A DNA stretch of 5,625 bases from an uncultured Collinsella sp. (GTDB lineage Bacteria; Actinomycetota; Coriobacteriia; Coriobacteriales; Coriobacteriaceae), in assembly GCA_900552395.1 (NCBI GenBank), contig URZJ01000124.1:1-5625 (forward strand), written 5' to 3'. Shown here piece by piece: positions 1 through 5,625 of the stretch. Numbering within the stretch: position 1 is the stretch's first letter; each line of letters opens with the position of its first letter. Made by a program: the position numbers and the translations under genes. The notes under the pieces are model-generated. The model worked only from the letters and a program-made list of their open reading frames with translations. It searched no databases and was not told the DNA's origin.

Positions 1-24
1 GGCCTCGCGGCCTCCCCCTTTTTT
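1..24 (+). terminator. 3' half of a rho-independent terminator of an upstream gene (cut by window edge)
   Basis: GGCC (1-4), loop TCGC (5-8) and GGCC (9-12) form a short stem. The right arm runs on as TCCCCC (13-18) into six Ts (19-24). This is the layout of an intrinsic terminator whose left arm, expected to end in GGGGGA just before base 1, lies outside the window. It would separate coaE from the preceding plus-strand gene. In many Actinobacteria that gene is rpsA, but it cannot be seen here. Confidence 0.65.
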
Positions 25-92
25 GCGTTTTATAGAGAGCTGTAATACAAGAACTCGCCTTCTTTTAGCTTGTCTTACTGTTTGGCTGTATT

Positions 93-123
93 TTGAGTCC
101 TTCTTTTGTATTTGCGCGATAAT
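93..123 (+). promoter_or_regulatory. Candidate promoter for coaE and downstream genes
   Basis: The stretch 25-151 is clearly more AT-rich than the coding DNA around it. Its best sigma-70-like pair is TTGAGT (93-98) and GATAAT (118-123, one mismatch to TATAAT). The 19-base spacer is longer than ideal. Transcription would begin near 130, leaving a leader of about 20 bases before the coaE start, with the ribosome binding site inside it. Placement after a probable terminator supports a promoter somewhere here; the exact hexamers are uncertain. Confidence 0.4.
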
Positions 124-139
124 AACTCCCATTGGCGTT

Positions 140-146
140 AGGGAGG
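140..146 (+). promoter_or_regulatory. Ribosome binding site that sets the coaE start
   Basis: AGGGAGG lies 5 bases before ATG 152. The open frame extends upstream to a TTG at 23, but that start has no Shine-Dalgarno sequence, sits in terminator and promoter-like DNA, and would add 43 residues with no CoaE counterpart ahead of the P-loop. Confidence 0.85.
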
Positions 147-151
147 ACTTG

Positions 152-793
152 ATGTTTACCGTTTTTGTCTTGGGCAATATTGCTTCGGGTAAGTCGACTG
201 CCTGCCGCTATCTCGAATCTCATGGCGCCATGCTCATCGATCTGGACGAACTTGCCAAATCACTGTATGTGCCAGGCTCCGATATCGTCAATGCCCTCGC
301 GGAAGAATTTGGCTGGGATATTTTGGACGAGGAGGGCGGCGTTCGCCGTAACATACTCGCTTCTCGAGCTTTTGTTTCTCCTGATGCGGTCGCGAGGCTC
401 AATAGCATTGTGCACCCCGTTCTCATTGAGCAGCTGTCACTGAGGATTCTTGATCCGGTTTGCTGCACGGTTTCGTCCCCCCGTTATCCCTTTGCGGTGG
501 TCGAGGTTTCTGCTCCGACTGGTTTTGAGGATGCATTTGGCTTGGCTGATGAAATTCTGGTCATCAGCGCCCCTTTGTCAGTTCGTCGCGAGCGTGCTAT
601 TCAGCGTGGCATGGAGCCATCTGATTTCGATGCCCGTTCTGCTTGCCAGCCCGATGAGTCTGCGCTGTGCAATCTCGCTACAACGGTGATTGATAATGCC
701 GCAGGCGATAATTCGCTCTTTGAGCAGCTTGACTCATGGCTTGCATGCCATGGGTTTATAGACACTGCGAATAAGGAGGATGCCGATGCCTAA
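152..793 (+). CDS. coaE: Dephospho-CoA kinase (CoaE), divergent
   Basis: Cytosolic P-loop kinase that phosphorylates the ribose 3'-hydroxyl of dephospho-CoA with ATP, the final step of coenzyme A synthesis. The 213-residue product is close to the usual length of about 200. Visible features are Walker A GNIASGKST (8-16), the DLDELAKSLYVPG segment (30-42) matching the family's DADxxxR..xxPG motif, EGGVRRNILASRAF (61-74) matching the dG.l.R..La..vF region, IVHP (86-89), the LID-like arginine region RRERAIQRG (145-153), and VIDN (179-182) near the C terminus. Start 152 is chosen for its Shine-Dalgarno and because the P-loop then sits at the N terminus. Oddities: the usual glycine-rich GGIGSGKS reads GNIASGKS, and the usual PLLxE after the middle strand reads APTGFE (121-126). 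The last 8 bases overlap the next gene. Another small P-loop kinase is possible but less likely, given the set of CoaE motifs. Confidence 0.82.
   Translation: MFTVFVLGNIASGKSTACRYLESHGAMLIDLDELAKSLYVPGSDIVNALAEEFGWDILDEEGGVRRNILASRAFVSPDAVARLNSIVHPVLIEQLSLRILDPVCCTVSSPRYPFAVVEVSAPTGFEDAFGLADEILVISAPLSVRRERAIQRGMEPSDFDARSACQPDESALCNLATTVIDNAAGDNSLFEQLDSWLACHGFIDTANKEDADA
773..779 (+). promoter_or_regulatory. Ribosome binding site inside coaE, sets the transglycosylase start
   Basis: AAGGAGG, a near-perfect anti-16S match, lies within the last codons of coaE. Two in-frame ATGs follow: one at 780 directly abutting the site with no spacer, and one at 786 with a 6-base spacer. Normal spacing favours 786. 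Because the site and start lie inside coaE, ribosomes finishing coaE are well placed to restart here. Confidence 0.8.
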
Positions 794-1367
794 GACACGT
801 TTCTTTGCGTGGTATCGCCTTATTCCGCTGGCTGCCGTTTTTGCCTTCGGCCTTATCTCATTCGTTTACTCGTGTGCTCCCGCGGCTTTCTTTAAGCCGC
901 TGTATCCCATTGACTACGAGGCGTATGTAAAGCAATCGAGTATTTCGCATAATCTGGATCCGTATCTGGTGTGCGCTGTCATTAAGTCGGAATCGAATTG
1001 GGATCCCGAGGCTGAGTCGAATCAGGGTGCTCAGGGATTGATGCAGCTGATGCCCGAGACTGCCCAGGATATGATCGCCAAGGGTCTTGTCGACGGTGGG
1101 GAGTATTCGGCCGACAACCTTAACGATCCGGCTACGAATATCGAGTTTGGCTGCGCGTACCTCTCGTATCTCATAACGTACTTCAACGGGTCGACGGATA
1201 GCGCTATTGCCGCCTATAACGCCGGTATGGGCAATGTCGACGGATGGGCGCAGCAGAACACGTCACTCCATAATGCGATTACCTTCCCTGAAACTCAGGC
1301 TTATCTGATTCGTGTCAATAATGCCTGGGTTCGCTATAAGACCCTCTATCCCGATCGGTTCGTATAG
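786..1367 (+). CDS. Membrane-anchored lytic transglycosylase (GH23, Slt-type SLT domain)
   Basis: Predicted to cleave the MurNAc-GlcNAc bond of peptidoglycan outside the membrane, forming 1,6-anhydro-MurNAc ends. The protein has 193 residues. A basic N terminus (KTR, 3-5) precedes a hydrophobic stretch at about 12-31, a signal anchor or signal peptide; Cys30 does not sit in a good lipobox. The SLT domain runs from about 45 to 185. It has catalytic Glu69 in IKSESNWDP (66-74), GAQGLMQLMPETA (81-93), NIEFGCAYLSYL (118-129), AAYNAGMGNVDGW (142-154) and a terminal FPETQAYLIRV. All signature motifs are present, so it should be active. There is no LysM or other wall-binding module, so targeting must come from the anchor. 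Start 786 is preferred over ATG 780 on ribosome-binding-site spacing. It overlaps coaE by 8 bases, implying one transcript and coupled translation. Its exact physiological role cannot be read from sequence. Confidence 0.88.
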   Translation: MPKTRFFAWYRLIPLAAVFAFGLISFVYSCAPAAFFKPLYPIDYEAYVKQSSISHNLDPYLVCAVIKSESNWDPEAESNQGAQGLMQLMPETAQDMIAKGLVDGGEYSADNLNDPATNIEFGCAYLSYLITYFNGSTDSAIAAYNAGMGNVDGWAQQNTSLHNAITFPETQAYLIRVNNAWVRYKTLYPDRFV

Positions 1368-1418
1368 GACTATGCCTGCCGCCTGCGTATACTGCAGATA
1401 TATGAGTTAGGAGTATCT

Positions 1419-3659
<2,241 letters not shown>

Positions 3660-3662
3660 TGA

Positions 3663-3705
3663 ACAGGCCCCGAGTTCCCTGTGGAGCTTGGGGCCTGTGT
3701 CTTTT
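3663..3705 (+). terminator. Strong rho-independent terminator after uvrB
   Basis: Arms 3663-3678 and 3683-3698 pair over 16 positions around a CTGT loop (3679-3682). The outer part is ACAGGCCCCGAG against CTTGGGGCCTGT, and the only non-Watson-Crick pairs are G-U wobbles (3672-3689 and 3675-3686). GTCTTTT follows (3699-3705). It begins 4 bases after the uvrB stop. The convergent minus-strand gene ends at 3725, so the hairpin also lies just beyond that gene. In that direction the following bases read TCACTATTTCTT, a weaker tail, so bidirectional use is possible but less certain. Confidence 0.9.
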
Positions 3706-3724
3706 GCGCGCTGGAATTCGTGCG

Positions 3725-5365
3725 TTAGAGGTCTGCGATCAGGGCTTCGGCACAACGGATGCCGTCGGTGGCCGCGCTCATGATGCCGCCGGCATATCCA
3801 GCTCCCTCACCACAAGGGTAGAGGCCCGGGGTCGACACGGCATGGCACGTTCGGTCTCGGGTGACAGTGACCGGTGAGCTCGAACGAGTCTCCACGCCGG
3901 TAAGAACGGCATCGGGGCAGTCGTAGCCGCGTAGCTTTTTTCCGAGTAGGGGAAGTCCCAGGCGGAGCGACTCGATGATATGCTGCGGCAGGGCTTCGTC
4001 AATTGCCGTCCAGGTCACACCGAGCGGATAGGTGGGCTTTACCTTTCCGGGCGCCTTACTGGCGCGTCCTGCGAGGAAATCTCCGACAAGCTGTGCTGGT
4101 GCGTTCCAGTTGGAACCGCCCAGGCGATAGGCGGCCGCCTCGCAGGCACGCTGGAGCTCGATGCCGGCGAGCGGGTCATTGTTGGGAAGGTCCTCAGGCG
4201 TGACGTTAACGAGCAGGGCGGCATTTGCGTTGCGTCCGTCGCGGGCATTGAGACTGGCCCCGTTGACGCACAGATGGCACGGTTCTGAAGAGGCGGCAAC
4301 AACCTGTCCGCCGGGGCACATACAAAACGAGAACACGCTGCGGCCGTTGGGAAGATGGGCAACAAGTTTGTAGGGGGCCGCCCCGAGCGCTGGATGTCCC
4401 GCCGAGGCTCCATATTGGGCTCGGTCGATGTCGCGTTGCGGATGCTCGATGCGAACGCCCATGGCAAAGGTCTTTTGTGCGAGGGCCACGTTGTGGTCCT
4501 TAAGGAGCTCAAAAATATCGCGAGCAGAATGCCCGCAGGCGAGGATGAGGTGCTTTGTCTCGATTGACTCGTAAGCGGCGTCTTGGGACGATTGGACATC
4601 AATGCCGGTGATGGCGCCAGACGCGTCGATGCGAATGTCGACGAGCTTCGTTCGATAACGGACGACACCTCCGAGCTGCTCGATGCGCTGGGATATAGCG
4701 GTGACAACCTTGGGAAGGATGTCGGAGCCAATGTGCGGCTTGGCATCCCACAGAATATCGCGGGGCGCACCCGCCTCGACGAAGGTTTCGAGGATAAGAC
4801 GATGGGCGGGATTTTTTGTTCCCGTATTGAGCTTGCCGTCCGAGAAGGTCCCCGCGCCGCCCAGACCAAACTGGATATTGCTCTCGGGGTCGAGGATGCG
4901 CTCCTTTAGAAAGAGGTCGATCGCCCGCGAGCGGCGAAATGCCGGGTCGCCGCGCTCGATGAGCAAGGGCTTAAGACCTGCTTCGGCGAGCGTAAGCGCA
5001 GCGAAAAGGCCGGCGCATCCGGCGCCGACAACGACAGGGCGTTCTTGAGGTGCGTCGGAGGCGGGGGAGGGGAATGAAGGCTCATAGTCTTCTATCGCGC
5101 GTACGCGCGAGCGGTCACGCTCGGCAACGCTGTCGATCGCTTCTCGCTCGAGGTGGGGACTAGTCAGCTCAACACGAAAGCTCAGGATAAAATGGACGTC
5201 TCGTTTTTTGCGAGCGTCGATTGACTTGCGGTGGAGCTCGATGGACTTGATCTCGGAGTCCTTGCAACGTAGGACGCACTTGGCGACTCGCTTGCCAACA
5301 ATGAGACAGGCATTTTCATCGCCGGCTTCATCGAGCGACGCGTTGACTTGGGTGATTTCAATCAT
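3725..5365 (-). CDS. FAD-dependent oxidoreductase, COG2509 type (substrate unknown)
   Basis: Predicted cytosolic flavoprotein of 546 residues, about the usual size for this family of uncharacterised FAD-dependent dehydrogenases. An N-terminal domain (about 1-95) carries the family's KSIDARKKRDVHFILSF segment (47-63). The dinucleotide-binding fold begins VVVGAGCAGLFAA (111-123) and ends its second strand at E137-R138, which would hold the FAD ribose. Further family motifs are GGAGTFSDGKLNTG (169-182), ACGHSARD (276-283), FAMGVRIEHPQ (300-310), FCMCPGG (347-353) and the FAD-closing GEGAGYAGGI (519-528). Cys117 replaces the proline usual in GAGPAG, and a CHLC pair (363-366) follows the conserved CMC. 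ATG 5365 is chosen because AAGGAGA lies 5 bases upstream; the longer frame to 5488 would run back through a hairpin and into the preceding gene. It lies in tandem with another flavoprotein gene and converges on uvrB. The substrate and electron acceptor cannot be inferred. Confidence 0.9.
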   Translation of the reverse strand: MIEITQVNASLDEAGDENACLIVGKRVAKCVLRCKDSEIKSIELHRKSIDARKKRDVHFILSFRVELTSPHLEREAIDSVAERDRSRVRAIEDYEPSFPSPASDAPQERPVVVGAGCAGLFAALTLAEAGLKPLLIERGDPAFRRSRAIDLFLKERILDPESNIQFGLGGAGTFSDGKLNTGTKNPAHRLILETFVEAGAPRDILWDAKPHIGSDILPKVVTAISQRIEQLGGVVRYRTKLVDIRIDASGAITGIDVQSSQDAAYESIETKHLILACGHSARDIFELLKDHNVALAQKTFAMGVRIEHPQRDIDRAQYGASAGHPALGAAPYKLVAHLPNGRSVFSFCMCPGGQVVAASSEPCHLCVNGASLNARDGRNANAALLVNVTPEDLPNNDPLAGIELQRACEAAAYRLGGSNWNAPAQLVGDFLAGRASKAPGKVKPTYPLGVTWTAIDEALPQHIIESLRLGLPLLGKKLRGYDCPDAVLTGVETRSSSPVTVTRDRTCHAVSTPGLYPCGEGAGYAGGIMSAATDGIRCAEALIADL

Positions 5366-5370
5366 CGAGG

Positions 5371-5377
5371 TCTCCTT
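5371..5377 (-). promoter_or_regulatory. Ribosome binding site that sets the COG2509 gene start
   Basis: Read on the minus strand this is AAGGAGA, with a 5-base spacer (CCTCG) to ATG 5365. No comparable site precedes the upstream in-frame ATG at 5488, which lies inside the coding end of the neighbouring gene. Confidence 0.85.
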
Positions 5378-5382
5378 AGAGG

Positions 5383-5415
5383 CAAGAAAGAGGCCGTCCG
5401 GTATCCCAGACGGCC
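5383..5415 (-). terminator. Hairpin with T-rich tail between the two flavoprotein genes (terminator or attenuator-like)
   Basis: On the minus strand GGCCGTCTGG (5415-5406) pairs with CCGGACGGCC (5401-5392) around a GATA loop. That is 10 pairs with a single G-U wobble, followed by TCTTTCTTG (5391-5383). This fits an intrinsic terminator for the HI0933-type gene that stops at 5446. It lies only 6 bases before the ribosome binding site of the next gene, leaving no room for a promoter in between. The tail is interrupted by C, so termination may be partial. Confidence 0.7.
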
Positions 5416-5429
5416 CGAATGCGTTTTTG

Positions 5430-5435
5430 ATTATA
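5430..5435 (-). promoter_or_regulatory. Candidate -10 element (TATAAT) upstream of the COG2509 gene
   Basis: A perfect TATAAT reads on the minus strand 10 bases after the stop of the upstream gene. No convincing -35 hexamer lies 16-19 bases further upstream, and there is no TGn extension. If active, transcription would start near 5423, so the leader would contain the hairpin at 5415-5392. A chance match is possible, but it is the only good -10 in this gap. Confidence 0.4.
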
Positions 5436-5445
5436 GACTGCGCGG

Positions 5446-5625
5446 CTACAGGCTGCTTGCAGCGCGAATGCCCGAGATCCAGGCCCACGCAAGGTTAAAG
5501 CCTCCGCAATCGGCGTCGATGTCGAGCGCTTCACCGCAGACGTAAAGCGGGGCGTCGACAACGCTGCGCGCGCGTAGGCTGGGTGTTGAGATGCTCTCGA
5601 CAAATATGCCACCACGCGTGACCTG
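5446..5625 (-). CDS. C-terminal end of an HI0933/BaiN-type FAD-dependent oxidoreductase (partial)
   Basis: The last 59 codons and the TAG stop (5448-5446) of a gene that enters from the right edge; its start is outside the window. The fragment opens QVTRGGIFVESIST, continues with LYVCGEALDIDADCGG (27-42) and FNLAWAWISG (43-52), and ends RAASSL. This matches the FAD-binding C terminus of the HI0933-like family (usual form VT.GG....., GLYFAGEVLDVDGDCGGYNLQWAWSSG). Family members are two-domain flavoproteins of about 400 residues, variously annotated as aminoacetone oxidase-like or BaiN-like; the substrate here cannot be told. It has no start codon in the window, so it is easily missed. It is followed by the hairpin at 5415-5392 and then, on the same strand, by the COG2509-type flavoprotein gene. 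Confidence 0.88.
   Translation of the reverse strand, partial: QVTRGGIFVESISTPSLRARSVVDAPLYVCGEALDIDADCGGFNLAWAWISGIRAASSL

Noticed and set aside
23..151. N-terminal extension of coaE from TTG 23, adding a hydrophobic 43-residue segment
   Set aside because: No RBS before 23. The segment lies in terminator tail and promoter-like AT-rich DNA, and CoaE begins just before its P-loop. ATG 152 has a good RBS.
1359..1393. Separate promoter for uvrB (TATACT at 1388-1393)
   Set aside because: The -10 is fair, but no -35 fits at 16-19 bases (TAGGAC at 17) and the TGn extension is misplaced. Readthrough from the upstream genes is sufficient; left open but not called.
4039..4869. 276-residue minus-strand frame within the COG2509 gene, plus several plus-strand frames opposite it
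   Set aside because: Compositional shadows (Arg/Ser/Pro-rich) of a gene whose own frame carries all family motifs.
5366..5488. Longer start (5488) for the COG2509 gene
   Set aside because: It would overlap the coding end of the HI0933-type gene and run through the hairpin; the well-spaced RBS is at 5377-5371 before ATG 5365.
5376..5615. 79-residue minus-strand open frame at the right edge
   Set aside because: It is out of frame with the recognisable HI0933 C terminus in the same DNA and crosses that gene's stop and the hairpin.

Overview
The window reads as ordinary bacterial chromosome of moderately high G+C. It carries four complete genes and the 3' end of a fifth. The best guess for the source is an actinomycete of the Coriobacteriia type (Collinsella/Olsenella-like). 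This rests on the coaE - lytic transglycosylase - uvrB order, which resembles the rpsA-coaE-uvrB neighbourhood of Actinobacteria, on base composition and on the divergent style of CoaE. It is an inference from context, not a proven assignment.

Plus strand, 1-3705. The window opens in the 3' half of a hairpin plus T-run that probably ends an upstream gene. An AT-rich leader (25-151) follows with a candidate promoter. Next come coaE (dephospho-CoA kinase, last step of CoA synthesis), a small membrane-anchored GH23 lytic transglycosylase that overlaps the end of coaE by 8 bases and is probably translationally coupled to it, and, after a 51-base gap, uvrB (damage-recognition helicase of nucleotide excision repair). 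No terminator is visible between these genes, so they may share a transcript. A strong hairpin terminator directly follows uvrB.

Minus strand, 5625-3725. Two FAD-dependent oxidoreductases of different families lie in tandem, convergent to the uvrB cluster. The first is only the last 59 codons of an HI0933/BaiN-type flavoprotein, entering from the right edge. The second is a complete COG2509-type FAD-dependent dehydrogenase. The 80-base gap between them holds a perfect TATAAT, a 10-bp hairpin with a T-rich tail, and a good ribosome binding site, in that order. The second gene is therefore reached either by readthrough or through a hairpin in its own leader.

Three starts were moved in from the longest open frames because the ribosome binding sites decide them: coaE (152), the transglycosylase (786) and the COG2509 gene (5365). 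I saw no mobile element, CRISPR array, tRNA, rRNA or obvious new system. The points most worth checking are the hairpin-containing leader between the two flavoprotein genes, unusual cysteines in the COG2509 protein, the divergent CoaE motifs, and the extended UvrB.
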